Assembly (NCBI RefSeq): GCF_901709675.1
Contig: NC_051098.1
Coordinates: 7,381,000 to 7,444,999, forward strand
Origin: Syngnathus acus
Taxonomy: Eukaryota; Chordata; Actinopteri; Syngnathiformes; Syngnathidae
Direction of reading: 5' to 3'
DNA length: 64,000 bases
Shown here one piece after another: positions 11,289 to 25,099 of this stretch. Under the pieces are notes generated by a model, which ran no database searches, was not told the origin of the DNA, and saw only the letters and a program-made list of their open reading frames with translations. The translations under genes were made by a program, and so were the position numbers. Each line of letters starts with the position of its first letter. Positions within the stretch are counted from its first letter, which is position 1.

Positions 11289-14200
11289 ATTATTTTTTTG
11301 TACACTGCCCAATATTGATTTCGTGTAAGAGGCAGTATTTGAAGAGCTCCAAAATGAGTTTGAATGGAGATAGGTATGTGTGTGTGTGGCAAACAAACAC
11401 AAAAGTGAAAAGAAGGCCACGTTTGAAGGAGACTTTACCTGGGAGAACCTTTGTGTGGCATTATGATGTCATCAACAATGGATGAATCAGCCCCATGACT
11501 GTCTGGTGATCAGTCAGCACGAATAAGTTCTAGTTTCCCCGTGACTTTCAACAGGGATTCAAGAGGAAAACTAATAAACGGATTCTCAGGGAGACAGGGG
11601 CATACATATGTACCATTAGGCAAACATAAGTAAGCTGCCTGGGGATTTGAAATTACTTGAGGTCCCCAAATGTCTCATAAAATTTGATTCATAAAGTTTC
11701 TTTAATTAGTTCTTAGCTCACACTCGTGGACTTTAGAACACATTAAAGTTTTTTTTTTTTTCATCATAATCATTTAGTCTGTTATCCCTTCCAATCTGAT
11801 GGACTGATCTTCTTACTGAGCATGTGCAGAGTACCCTTAATTTAAGAAGTCGGCTGCAAAATAAATGTTGGTGCAGTTGAGAGTATAAAACAGATTTTCC
11901 CTAAGAGAACGTGAATGGAAATTAAACATTTTAAGATTTTAATGTTTTACACAGTAACGTGCGTGAGTAGCAAAAGAAAGAGTCGGTTACTCCACTTGCG
12001 GTACTGTGGTCAGCATGCATTAAGGAAATGGAGTGTAATAATATTAAAGTGCTTGAAATTGTAAATAATATCAAATGTTGATTCATAATCTTATCAATCA
12101 CGGTAAAAGCATTAGGATGACTCATTTCTTAAATAATAATCCACAAAAAGGATTTTAAGGACTTTATCTACAACAGCTCAGGAAATAGGGGATTTTTTTC
12201 CTCCCCAGTATTCATGCTTTGGACTTGAAAAATAATAAAATACACTAAGATATTACAGAGGCACAATAACAATCAGTATGGCATCTAACAATCACAAAGT
12301 TGAAGAAAAAAAGTAAAAGATCAAAAATAAAATTATTCATAGGGGACATAACTATCAACAAGTTACAGATTGCATTAGGAATATACATGTCTACAGTGTC
12401 ACTTATTTACATTTGGTAGGGCACTTGGAGGAAAGGAGATATAGTTGTTTGATGTCGTTCATTGTGATTGTCAGATGACAGATGCATTTAACAGAAAATA
12501 AAAGTAATCAAAATCTGAAGTCAGAGGCTTTAGCAAGTCGAGTGCCCGTGGAAAAAAAAAAAGACCCCATATGCCTCAACATTTGGCCATCCGGTTTTGT
12601 AACTTTATATGCTTACACATTTTTTTTTTTCTAGTAGGGCGGTTGTTAGGTCATTGCATTCTATGTCAATGTAGCCAGCAGGTTTTTTAATTAAGCTTAT
12701 TTTCTTATGCCACCAAAAAAGCTAGACATCCAGAAACCCAACACATTCCAGATAGGCAAGTAGAGCAAATGGCATAATTAGAGTAGACATTCGTGTTGGG
12801 CTGTAAGGCACACAGATCACACACTGTTACGCTTCATGCCGCTCTTTGGTAGGATTCCCGCCCCTTTACATTTAACAGGATAAGTGGAAGATCACTGGTT
12901 TTCCGAACAGAGCGTCTCCATTTCATGTAGCCACTAGGCAGTCACAGACCACAGTGCAGCCATTGCACTATCCATTTGCACCACCTCCTCAGGGAAAGAG
13001 GTGACCACTTCCGTTTAGATTTTGCACAAGTGCAAAAAGGACAGTGTTCCTCACAGCTTAAATGTACTTGTGAATGGCCACCATTACAAATCCCTTTTCG
13101 GGAATGGTGCATTGCCATAAAGCCCCTAAAATCTTTCCAACATTAGGGTTCTTTGTGTTTCCTGGAAAAAATGTGTGTTGACTGGAATCTCAGCATTCAG
13201 AAACAGCAGTGATTTAAGTCAAACTGATGATGAGATGTCCAGCATTTATTTTTGGGTGAGTGTTGTCAGAACAAGGCTATTCAGGGAAATTGGTGTTGTC
13301 TCCACTTGTCAACAGCGACGTTCCAGTCATCATTTTTGGGGATACAATACACTCTGATGGGAAGAATATTGTGGTATATTCCCTATATGGCTGGGTGCTA
13401 GTATTTGTCGGTGGCTAATTATTGTATGCCATTGGCCTTGCCTGGAGCGATCGGGTGAAATACTTTATCTTCAAGTACAAGGGATGTCAGGACAATGGTT
13501 TCCATCCATAATGCTGTAGATTCCTCCTTTCTTGCTGCACTGTCTCCTGTTTCTTCTCACGAGAAGGAAAAAAAATCTGACTGACAACCTGTCTTCCTCT
13601 GATTATCAGACTATGAATTATTCATGAGCACACTAGTTCCCTCAAGGCTTGGCACAAGCATATTCAGCTATTTTAAAATCTCACATCGTCAAGTGGTGGT
13701 GGTGACGAAAAACTAAGCTTGTACATGGAGGAGTCTCAGTTTTGGATTAGATTCACTTGGACGTTACACTACTCTGATTATGTGTTTGGCTCATTCAAGG
13801 AACACATACAGATGCAGCCTACCGTTATTACTGTGGATCAACGCTGTCTCTAATCTTTTCCCAATGCTGATGTTAATGCGACTGACCATCACATAGTTAT
13901 CACTCTTTACAAAGCCCATCTACTAGATCACATCAGGCTAGCTGTTATTTTCTCTTACGCACTGGAGTAAATAAGGCAGAAGCAGATGTGTCCAAATCCG
14001 CAACACAATGACCATTTACCGCTCTGAGAACAAACCATGAGCTACATCACCAAGCCTAGACATTACAACATTGCTGCTTCAATGTTGCTGTTGACAGAGC
14101 CATCGTTGCCATCAGGCATTTATATGATTTAATAAGGAGTGATATTGAAGGGACACTTATGGTAAAATCTAAAGGAAAAGATGCCGATGGAAAGAACAGC

Positions 14201-14770
14201 ACAACCAAGTCATCAGTCAAAGTCATCATGTAACCTTGCCCCCGGGAGCATGCTTGGGTAGTGATCATATGAAATAATGCTCTAACTCGGCATTCAGGCT
14301 TAATTTAAAGGGCAAATGCCCTATTATAAAAGTAAATGACTTAGATGAACAGGCTATGAATAAATGATTTTACTAGATGGTTACTGAAGTATGTTTTTAT
14401 GCCAAATATTTGTCTCATTCTGCTCCACTTGTGTGGATCCCAATTCTTCAATAGACAGTCTAGGAGAATGTTCCTCATGTGATCTTGAAATTCAATCCAA
14501 GATCATTTTTTTCCTAATCAAAATACATTTTATCTATATCACACTTCACATTCATAAATGTTACACAAAGTGCTTTACAGTAAGTAATTAACAGGCCAGA
14601 TTCTGAAGATAACAGAGGTGTTTACCGACATCTCTAACCTGTCACTATTTCACTCATCTGTGCCCATCTGTTTCAAATCCACCACCAGTAACACCTTTAA
14701 ATGACAAGCACCCCATTAGACTCACTTCATAATTAAGTACTTTGAAAAAGTAGTCATGACAGGACATGAA
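11289..14770. other. non-coding, nothing firmly recognised
   Basis: No gene supported. Short T and A runs (11749, 12554, 12620) are the only simple features. Confidence 0.5.
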
Positions 14771-14779
14771 TGAGGGAGG

Positions 14780-15280
14780 CCCCAGACCCTTGTTTGTTTA
14801 TCCCCAGAACCGCTCCAGAATGTGCTTTATTGATTATTCAACATGGTTATCCCAAGCAGGCTTGCTGAAAAGCTGCTCACCCTCAGACTAAGTCCCCCAC
14901 TCTCCAAATGGATGCTGCATTTCATCACAGAACAGACCCCTGAAAGCCAGAGTTGGCACATTGGCATCCGGCACAAATACAAGGCTGCATGCTCAGCCCT
15001 CTTCTCTACATCCTCTTCAGCCATGCCTGCATCTCCTGCCAGGATGACACCAATGTCATCAAATTTGGAATTCCACTTTAAGTGCTCGGCAACTTCTTAA
15101 GATGCACACAAGACACAATCCTGACCAATTACATCACAGTCTGGTATGGCAACTGTACCGTACAAGATATAAAGGCTCTCCGGCTCGACATTAAAACTGC
15201 ACAACACATCTGTGGCGTCACTCCACCATATATTTGTCAGTCGTACCATAAAGAGGGCAAAGAACATTAGCAGAGACTGC
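14780..15280 (+). pseudogene. Rex1-like LINE reverse transcriptase remnant
   Basis: IPSRLAEKLLTL.LSPPLSKWML.F matches the RT finger region of Rex1/CR1-type LINEs, and ITVWYGNCTVQDIKALRLDI followed by KTAQHICGVTPP matches the region after the RT. The YxDD core between them is lost or scrambled (a remnant of IKF is seen near 15055), so this is an internally deleted, frame-broken copy. Confidence 0.65.
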
Positions 15281-15289
15281 TGATTGTAT

Positions 15290-16860
15290 AAGTGGAGGGA
15301 GACTAGCAAATTAAAATATCATTGGTCAATGTTACTACTGTGTTTCAGAATTCTCCACCCATTAGCAAAAATATATATATTTATGCACATTTTGGATCAT
15401 TTTACATAATATGCTAAGTAACTGTAAACTTTGAGTCTTTCACACAACGATCAAAGTGGTCAATATGCAAATGGTGAATTTATCAGAGGAGCTGCACTGT
15501 CGGCAACATTCACATTTCCCCCTACTGGCATCAATCATGCTTATGTCCCATAATGCAATCAAACGCTTAATGCCAAACACAGCCCGGCGGCACAATGCTG
15601 ATGCAAAACATTTTTCTTCCTGACATAAGTGGACACGCAAATCAGTGAGTTGGGATAACCACGGAATTAAAGATGGCTTGGCTTTGTTGTCGGCCTAATA
15701 TCGATCACTTTTAGTTGCAATGCTAGTTTGACAAGTGTCCTTGTCAGCCCCATTCCTGCTCTGCAATGCTTTGTTTCTGTTTTTCTCACTGGGGCATAGA
15801 ACCTTTCAGGGCTGCTCATGTGACAGGCATCCCAGTGGACACAGAAAGCACAAAGACAAAAATAGAAAGATTCCAGAATCTGCATCTTTACCTTAGCATT
15901 GTTTACAATTGGATTTGTTTTGCCATGGTACGGTTTGAGACGCTATAACCTTATGTGACTTATGTCTTGCATGAAATTTTAGGCTGTGTAGGTGGGATGG
16001 TGATTGCCTCAGCTACATTTATGGGGTGCCATGCTGTCTCACAGTGGAACATACCAATTAATTCAAAGAAGGTGATACAGAACGCTGCTTGCTGAAATTA
16101 AATAAACAAGTTAACCAGCTTCCAGTCATATGTTAGAGAATCTTCTAAACTTGAACACCTGTGAGATCATACAAAAAGCAATGTCCTTCCAAAAAAACTA
16201 ATTATTATTGCAAGTGCTTGAAATTGATTATTCCCGAAATTCCCAGCAGGTAAACTTCCGACAAAAATGTGCCGACGTTTTATTTCCCTTTGAACCCAGT
16301 CTAGTCCACATCAGGACTAGCATGCTTGGAGTGGCAAGATGAGCAGCTGTGAATAAGGAACAACAATCGCTATTCATACCACAAAAGCTGTTGAATACAT
16401 CACAATAATGCAAGGCAGTCTTGCATGAAATTGCAAAACTTACATTGTGTTTTTCTGTCCTTTATATATATTTATTATTTTTCAGCTTGGCTAAGTTTAA
16501 TCACCACTTGAGTGAACAACTCTTCTTTAATCGTGTTTATCGCAGCAAAGCCGATGAGCGTTACAAAAATCTTACATGACACTCAAACGTGTATTTGGTA
16601 GGTTAAATCTGAGTGATTGAAGCCAACTCTTGACATGGTTCAAAAATATGCCCATGACAATCTGTGAGTAAGGGGTTTGGGGAAAGGGCTGTCAGCAAAT
16701 ATTTATTTCAGTAAAAGAGGCCAAGAAATGTGCTTAATGCTTCAGTGGTTGACTGTCTGGGCAGTTCTTCACAGCGGTTACAATTATGTATGGACAGGCT
16801 TGACCCTACGGTAACCTTATTCGAAATTCAAGCATATTTCAAGTTTGAAGTTGCTTGGAG
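15290..16860. other. non-coding, nothing recognised
   Basis: AT-rich; no gene, tRNA or clear transposon. Confidence 0.5.
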
Positions 16861-16864
16861 TAAA

Positions 16865-16891
16865 TGTGTGTGTGTGTGTGTGTGTGTGTGC

Positions 16892-16962
<71 letters not shown>

Positions 16963-17046
16963 TGTGTGTGCGTGTGTGATAGGAATAATAATAATAGTAA
17001 TAATAATAATAAAAATAATAATCAGAATAATCATAATAATAATAAT
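16865..17046 (+). repeat. compound (GT)n-(AAT)n microsatellite
   Basis: About 115 nt of (GT)n with a few CG interruptions (16865-16979) joins about 63 nt of (AAT)n (16984-17046). The Cys/Val, His/Thr and Asn/Ile open frames here are repeat artefacts. Long (GT)n can adopt Z-DNA. Confidence 0.95.
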
Positions 17047-17049
17047 GAA

Positions 17050-19400
17050 ACATTGGGGTGAGATTTAAAAAAGATGTCGTTTCTATTCTTGCATTTGCAA
17101 GTGTACCTAATGAAGTGTCACTTAACTTTGGCTGAAGTTTATTTTGCTGTGTGTGAAGAGGGCTTTCATGCATGCACTCAATGGAGTGGAGATGGCAGAG
17201 GTGCACACTGAGGTGTTATTGATTTGACAGACTCCAGCCCACAGCTTGCATTTGAAGTCCCTCCATCCTTCTGTCATAGTGTGTTGTCTGTCTGCTTCTG
17301 TAATGGGAGTTTATCTGCCAAAAGTCATTCTTCACTTGTAGTAAACAACAACAAACCTGTTTCATACCTGAGATTTCAGTTGTCAGATTGAAGAATGCCA
17401 AAAAAGCAATTTTGGAAGTTTCTCCTCTCTCCTCATTTGTTCTATTGTCATTTTCCCCCCAACATTCTCTATTTGTCATCTTCCACTTGGTCTTATCCCA
17501 CCAGGCCTCTTGTCCCTGAAATGCACTCGCACAATGCATTTGGCCAGCTCTTTTTTCCTGAGCTGGGCTCATTCTTCTGTATCCTGCCCTAAATTTTACC
17601 TTCCATTAAAAAACACAGATCCCCAAGGTTTATGATGAAATGTTTCAGAGCTTCTCTCGCTTTCTGTGGTTTGTCATGAAAATTGGATTTTAATATATTT
17701 ATGACTTACTAGTCAAAAATATAAATATAAGTAGGATTTTACATTCAAGATGAGATTGACCGTTATGAATTACACTAATGTCAAAGGATAGATTAAGTAT
17801 ACTTGCAATAGAGAAGGGTGATATGCTCAGTATATAATATTGAGGTTTAATGCCTTTGTGATCCTCCTATAAAAAAGATGGAAACTGCCAGTGGTTGATG
17901 TCAGAATATGCAACGAGCAGGTTGCATGTGTGCACAATGAGAGGTAGATGTTGGCTCTATGAAGTATGAAAAAAGCCCGACACTGTTAGCACTGACTGTC
18001 TGGGTGTGCGAGATGCGATGTGACAGTTGAGCAGAGCTGTGAGGGCAGAGATGATTTCACAAATGGTAGCCCAAGGGACCCTTGATTTTCATGAGGGAGA
18101 GGAGGAGGTGGGCAGGGTAGGGTGAGCAATGTGGAGCACACTGGGGAGGAATGGACCGAGCAGGTCGAGAGGGTAAACAATCTGCAATGTGCCTAGGATT
18201 TTTCATTGGTCCTCTCTGTTCTTTTTTGTTTTTCAGGTTTAAGTCACTTACACTTATGGTCATTTTATAACTTTTTTTCACCTAAAATTAGACAGCTGTT
18301 GAAATCGCTAAATGCTTCTCATGAGGCCATTGTTGCAGATGGAAATGTTCAAGATTTATTGTACGGTCACTTTTTGTTAGTTCCTTCAAATATTTTCCGA
18401 ATCAATGTTTTTGATACTCAGTTGACAGTTATTATATAAAAATACTCAAGGCTATTCACACCATGATTGAAATTCAAATTATTCGTCTGATGTCCACAAT
18501 CTTAAACTAGTATAAACTACACTGAAAATTACAATTACGGATTTTTATTTTGAAATTTTCTTTACAGAGTAATTGTGATGTGTGGGCAGGAACGAGAATT
18601 CAAATGCAGATACAGTCGATAAGGTGACCTTAACTCAGAAGTACAAATCCCACATCAGCCTAAAAGTAGAGAGCAAAGGTCGCCAGGCAACTACGTTTGA
18701 ATAACAAAAAGGTAGAGCAGAGACAAAAGACAAAATATAAAATACAAATGAAAATCACTTTGCGTATGTAAAGTTGGCTGCTGTTAATATGCACTTGGAA
18801 GACCACCCATTAATTTTACCCCCACTAATTGTGTGTCAGGGGGTGCACCAGCTCCGGCCTCTAGAACATCCAGTGATGCGTGACGCAATCTGCCAAATTC
18901 TCAAACACCGTAAACTAGGCTTGCTGTGGCACGAAAGACAACATGTGCCCGTTTTTATGCCAAGTGCATGAGTGCCTGTCTACAAAAATAGGCCCTAAGC
19001 CTTTAAACTGTGGTGAGAAGAATCCAAAACAGCTGCATGCGATCTGGCGCAGCTCACCTGTAGCCGACTGTTCTGGGTGAACACAAAGTCATAGAAAACA
19101 CAAAGATAAACACGATTATATCCAATCCGACTGTCCATTTTCTGAACCGCTAATTTGAAGTACAGCAAAATAAGAACCAGACCAGGTTCATGACACCAAC
19201 CTTTCAGTTTGAAAATAATGCTGGTTTTGTTTGTATCTTTATCAGGATTTTTACTCTAAGAAATAATAGACCAAAATAAACCTTTCTCACTTTACTGTGA
19301 AGACAATTTTAAGTTAAAAAAAATCTTGGAGGGTAAATTGTGGTCTTAATTAGCCAAGTATCATTTGGAATGGTTGTAACTTTATGTGTCTTACGATTGA
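17050..19400. other. non-coding, nothing recognised
   Basis: Several open frames up to 118 codons on the minus strand show no domain, signal peptide or homology I recognise. Confidence 0.5.
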
Positions 19401-19402
19401 CT

Positions 19403-19472
19403 GTGCACTGGCTCCAGCATTCCCAGGATTATATAATAAGGACAAGCAGTACAGAAAACTGATGGATGGTTA
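19403..19472 (+). mobile_element. SINE/Rex3-type tail fragment
   Basis: TGGCTCCAGCATTCCCAGGA, then AAGGACAAGCAGTACAGAAA and ATGGATGG correspond in order to the 3' end of the 27.3-kb SINE family (CTGGAGCC..., ACCGC..., (GGAT)n), in the opposite strand sense. Confidence 0.6.
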
Positions 19473-22400
19473 ACTATCTGTGTATCTATCCATCTACCAA
19501 TGTGGACGTAGCAATTCTCAAAGATGCAAAAGCGTCATTCATTACAAATGAATGAATCAGTGACTCACAAAAGGGATCACACAAGCCCTGAGCGTTATAA
19601 TAAAAGATTAATTTATTGTGGCGATGTTGTATTATACTGCCATGGTGATATCTAGGTGTACCTATAAATTGGCAAAGGGAATAAAGCTGCCAAAAAAGCT
19701 ATGCATCTTTCTATTCAATTTAAATCTATTTCTCCACACAAGGGATGTTAAATTATTCTTTTGTCATGTATTGAATTTGGTTTATTGCAGTAATGTACTT
19801 TAATCTGCCACCTTGTCATCTATATTAATCAAATGGCTTATAATGGGAACATCTGCATTATTTTGAGAAACATAACACCAAGTGAATTCTTTTTCCATTT
19901 TACCATGTTTAGACATGAACGACTGCGTGTATTAATAGGAAGAAAATGTCACTGTGGCGATTTTAACACGCCTGCATTTTTTTCCACGAGGAATATGTCG
20001 GAATATATGACTAAAGCATTCTTCTATAGGCTATTCTAATGTCATGATCCTGAGATTAGGTTTTAATAATGCATAGTTAAATGAACATCTTCTCACCAGT
20101 CACAGATCACAATGTGATGGTGCAGTTTTACACAATATAAAACTACAATACCAAATATAATTTTATGAATACTGCTGTGCGCAGGGATGTTTCTAGACCC
20201 CTTGAGGGCCCCAGACAACAAGGTCCTAAAAGAAAACTGGACTGTGGATAAGCAATGATGTATTTCCTTGAATAATTGCTATATTGGAAAATAAAATATT
20301 TAATTACCAACACTGAAAGCGTATAAAAGAAAACATCATTATATACAGTGGAAAACAGCTCTTTTGAAATGCCAGTTTTTTTGGGGGAAATTTTTTTCCC
20401 TGTGTTACATGGGGTACCCAATAAGGTGATTGCTGAATCCTTATATATGTATCTATGCTGACTATGGTTCCAGTCCAATAGCTGCCATCTCTTGAGGCCT
20501 TCTCGACGCTACAGCTAGTAAGGGGCAATAAGCAGGGGGAGTAACATTCTGGTTGCAGGATCTAAAGCAGCGCCTATCTTGGAGCCCACCTCAGCTTGGG
20601 GCCCTAGGCAATTGCCTGGGTTGTCTGCCCTGCTCTGGCTCTGCATTAACTGAAAATAAACATTTATATCTCTGTAATGAAAGACGTCTAGTTTCAGCTC
20701 TTGCTTTGGATCGCTTTAGATTGTGCAAGTTTACCTGGCAAGTGTGATGGCAAAACATTCAAAAATGGGATTGAACCAGATTCCAGTTGATATTAATCAT
20801 CAGTCTATTGTTACAGTTCTGTCACAACTCGGTCTTGCACACATGCTACCTTCACACTTGAATCCCCGCAAAAGCAAAATTAATGAGAGCATGCATACAC
20901 ATCCACTGACTGTGTGTGTCAGCACTGCTGTGCAAAGTAAGGAATCAGAAAAACCATTTAACATTTTAAATACCCACACTCATCTCTCACTCAAGCAAGG
21001 CCCATTAATTAAAAGGATATGCCCCGGTGAAGCTCAAATGAAATCTCCCTCTCATTCATTGTATGATACGTCTTTCAGAATGAGTTTTACCCCGCCTGTG
21101 CAAAAATAAAAAATAGCTTATAATCTAGGCTGCAGACTTTATCATAATTGGATAAGGATGAGTTATGGGGGGTAGAGAGAAATGATGAGAGAGAATCCTA
21201 CCACCTTCATACTTTCGCTTATTCAGTCTTGCAGCGCTTACACAGAAGTAGTTCTTAATGAGTCTGATTGACGTTCTCATCTCATTGGGAGATTTGTTTG
21301 TGCACGACCGGGTGGGTTAATTTCCACTTAATTTGGCAAGCTGGGGCTGAATAGAAAGGACTTTTTAAATGCAATGACTGCACAGGCAGAGACAAACTTC
21401 ATCCTACTGACAAAACAGTTTGTCCTATTTGTATAAACCCATTGACTCTTGTTAACTTAACATTCAAGTTTGCTACTGCATGCAGTTATACTTCACGATG
21501 AGGTCACACATTAATTTTTCAGCTCGTTCAATTTACGGGGTACCCCAGCTTTTCTCCACATTCCAAAAAACAAAACAACAACATTGCAGTATGAGCTATA
21601 TGTTGATGCAGGCGAAACTCTGACTCCACCTCTGGTCCAAAGGTGTTGATCTTAAGAGCCTGCAAAAACATTTTTATTAGCATTTCATCAGCACCATTGT
21701 TATGATTGTGTTTCTATGTTCCAAAGTGGTGGAGAAGAACATTAAGAAATGATTACCCTATTTTACTACCCGGCACGACCCTACTGCTCCTCTGCACTTA
21801 TGAATCATAGTTAAAGTTCTTGCTTTTGCAAAATATCTCTATTCTGCGCCCTTGATTTTTTTTTTCTGTGGCCATGCATGGGTAAGCATGTGCATATGGA
21901 TGTTCTGATGCATTTCCATTTCTCTTTTTATTCATGTGTCATTGGTTTCCTGTGCTGTGGCTTTGCTGTTGAATGTTTGCTTGGGGGCGTGCGGCCATTT
22001 CAGGTAAAATGACAGTCCTTTCCCTTCGCCTTCCTCCCAAGAGGAAAATCCTTGGGGAGGTCTTGTTGTTGGAGCAAAACTTTCCTGCGTGTCTTCAGAG
22101 CGGAAAGTAAAGGAGGTTGCTTGCCACTCTGCTGTGGAACATGCATTGGGGAGTTGAAGTTGGAGAAAGACAGAGCAGAGCAAGAAAAAACAGCAGCAGC
22201 TTTAAAAATACCTCTGCATGGGAAATTTTAACTTGGGCAATGCAGTAGCAGTCCATTTTGGAGATAAAGGGTACATCATCAATTCATACAAACCAATGGA
22301 ATAAATTCTAACAATTGTGTAGCTTATATAGTACATTCACATTAAAGCGATATTCTTAAGTGTGCTGCATTCCAGGCTTTTATTGCAGACATATAATGAA

Positions 22401-23170
22401 TAAAAATAAGTGGGGTGATGATGAAAATGATGCTCTCACATTCTGAGAGGATATTAAGCTAATGATACAACACAGAGGGCATGTTGCTGATAAAATGACA
22501 ATTACTGTCTGCTGCCACCGAGTCACTCATTAAGATTTGGGCAATGCTCCTAGCAAGACTGGCTCACTTCTCCTGTTAATGCTAGTAATGGTACCACCGT
22601 GCCACCACACTTTCTAATAACTGTGCCTTACAGCAGTCAATGGCTAACCTTCTTTAATATTATATGAATTACATTATACATACGATTTGTACGTCATTTG
22701 TGTTATTTTTTAGAGCAGTGACATGAAATTAAACAGTGGGTTCTATTTTCATGCCCAGTGCAAATCTAGTATGAACTGGTGAATTCTAAATCTGCACAGG
22801 TATGGGCTGGACTAAGCTATTTTTGGAAACATGCGCAAACTGGTGCAGAGTGGCATATTTTTGAAAAATGTGTTTTGTGCAGTTGTGGGTGTGAACACAG
22901 CCAATTTCATTCACCACTAATCAAAGCGGATTCTTTCTTTGTCTTTAAATATGCCGCATTATAAGGAGATGTAAGCAGACCTCTCTGGTAGAATCATATG
23001 CAGTATAGGGAGATCATAGATTTGTGAAGTGGGCACTTGGAGAAGGAGTTCCACCTGGATAGTATGTGTCTGTACTCATGTGTGGATTAAAAACAAACAA
23101 TAATATCCACTGTGTGGTGGTCATCAAGCACTGCAAAATCTCAGAATGAAAACCAACCTGGGAGACCCTT
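19473..23170. other. non-coding, possible conserved block
   Basis: No supported gene. The stretch 21120-21380 is of mixed composition with many TAAT cores and no repeats, which is what regulatory DNA can look like, but conservation cannot be judged from one sequence. Confidence 0.4.
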
Positions 23171-23179
23171 TTAAAAAGG

Positions 23180-24342
23180 GTCTCCTCATAGCTATGGATT
23201 CAAACACTTCATCTGTACTGTTACTACTCGATCTTAGTGCTGCCTTCGACACTGTAGACTTTGATATTTTATTAGGGCGTCTTAAAAGTTGTGTTGGTAT
23301 TTCAGGGTCAGCACTAGGCTGGTTCCATTCCTATCTATCAAATAGGACGCACCGAGTGGTCCATGGCAATGCGTCCTCTGAGCTCTATAATGTTACGTGT
23401 GGTGTCCCACAGGGATCGGTTCTCGGACCAATTTTATTTAATATTTATATGATCCCGCTTGGGGACATAATACGTAAATATAATATTAGTTTTCAATGCT
23501 ACGCGGATGACACCCAATTATATATGCCATTATCGATGACAGATCCGCGTGATTGTTGTAATCTTGAGGCATGCCTTGCGGAGATCAAGCAATGGATGTC
23601 TCTCAACTTCCTTCGTCTTAACCCAGATAAAACTGAGATGTTGATAATTGGTCCAACTCGTTTTCAACACTTGTTCAAGGAAACCGCTATAACTATAGAT
23701 AACCGTACTATCACTCAGAGCGATACTGTAACTAATCTCGGGGTAATGTTTGACCAAACTCTCTCCTTTCAAAAGCACATTAAGAATATAACCAGAATTG
23801 CGTTCTTTCACCTTCGTAATATTGCAAAGATTCGTCCGATCCTCTCGACCGGTGATGCGGAAACTATTATACATGCGTTCGTCACGTCGCGCCTGGACTA
23901 CTGTAATGTACTATTCTCTGGTCTTCCTAAGTCCCGCATCAAAAGTCTACAGTTAGTACAAAATGCTGCTGCAAGGCTGCTCTCACGGACAAGAAAATTT
24001 GATCACATTACCCCAATATTAGCCAACTTACATTGGCTCCCGGTCCATTTAAGATGTGACTTCAAGGTTCTTCTATTAACCTATAAATCATTGCATGGCT
24101 TAGCGCCTTCGTATCTCGTCGACCTAGTTGTTCCTTATGCTCCGTCTCGTAACCTTCGTTCGCAAAACGCTACCCTTTTAGCGACACCGAGGGCCAAGAA
24201 AGTGTCTGCAGGGTCTAGAGCATTTTCTATCCGGGCTCCAGAGCTTTGGAATGCCCTCCCAATGGATATTAGGACTGCTACCTCAGTAGAAACATTTAAG
24301 ACACGTTTAAAGACACATTTCTATGACATGGCCTTTAACTAA
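23180..24342 (+). pseudogene. L2 LINE ORF2 fragment (RT palm/thumb to C-terminus)
   Basis: An open frame of about 387 codons beginning within the RT: LLLLDLSAAFDTVD is the first catalytic block, GVPQGSVLGPILFNIY the next, CYADDTQLY holds the YADD active site, then LNPDKTEM. The C-terminal part has ITPILANLHWLPV and SAGSRAFSIRAPELWNALP, typical of L2/CR1-type LINEs. The endonuclease and RT fingers are missing, so the copy cannot move itself. The methionine at 23146 lies in flanking DNA, so it is not a true start. Confidence 0.9.
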
Positions 24343-24796
24343 CTTGGAGTGGCCGATTCGGCCGGAGTTTGTTTTGTTTTCTCTCCCCCCCCTCCCCGGC
24401 CGGGGAGGTGGTTAGGTGGCACCCAAGCTGACAGCGGCTATCTGGATTCTTGTGGGCTAATTCAGGTTGGGGGAACTGCAGCTCAACCTCCATAGCCAGG
24501 ATAGCAGAGGGCTCCTCTGGCAGCCCTTCGCTCTGACTTGGACATCTACTTTTGATTTTCATATTATGTATTATTTGTGCCCTCTCTGCATCCATTACAA
24601 CCTGGTGATCCTGAAAGGGGGATCCTTCCATCTGTGGTCCCTTCTCAAGGTTTCTCATTTTCCCCGGGCAGGGGTTTTGAGTTTTTCCTTGCCCTTTTGG
24701 GAGCTTAAGATCAGGGGATGCTTTGAGAATAATTGTCAATTTTTGTCTATGTGAAGCCCTTTGAGACTGCTTGTGATTTAGGGCTATACAAATAAA

Positions 24797-24817
24797 CTTG
24801 ACTTGACTTGACTTGAC
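24797..24817 (+). repeat. (TTGAC)n tail of the L2 element
   Basis: Four units of ACTTG/TTGAC end the LINE in place of a poly(A), as expected for fish L2 copies. Confidence 0.85.
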
Positions 24818-25099
24818 TTAAAAAGGCTAATTCACAAACAAATAAACAAAACAATCGAATCTTGTCAGTGAGACATTAGCTAGTGCAAATCAGACTCAAA
24901 GATCTACTTAATATTAAACCAGGAGATGAACTACACTATCCTAACAAGTATACCTTTAGGCATTGTAAAAAAAAATAATGATTCTCATTAGTAAAACTGA
25001 AATGAATAATTAAGTAAGATGAATTTCAGCATACAATGCCGCCCTGGGGGGTAAAAATCAAAGACGAGAAGAAAATAAAGATAATGTTATGCAATTTTC

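Larger units (their letters stand above)
23171..24826 (+). mobile_element. 5'-truncated L2-type LINE with target duplication
   Basis: The element runs from about 23180 to 24817 and is flanked by a 9-nt duplication TTAAAAAGG (23171-23179 and 24818-24826). It contains the RT-derived open frame, a 3' UTR of about 470 nt, and the L2-type end CTTTGAGACTGCTTGTGATT, GGGCTAT, AAATAAA, then (TTGAC)n. The 5' end is cut inside the reverse transcriptase region, typical of aborted reverse transcription. The open frame suggests fairly recent insertion. Confidence 0.85.

Noticed and set aside
16730-17206. Open frames rich in Cys/Val, His/Thr and Asn/Ile
   Set aside because: Translations of (GT)n and (AAT)n microsatellites.
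17216-17572. 118-codon minus-strand frame as a gene
   Set aside because: No homology, no domain, unremarkable length for random AT-poor frames, and no splice or start context to support it.
23146-23179. Methionine at 23146 as the start of a functional RT protein
   Set aside because: It lies in flanking DNA before the target duplication; the frame through the junction is fortuitous and the enzyme lacks its N-terminal half.
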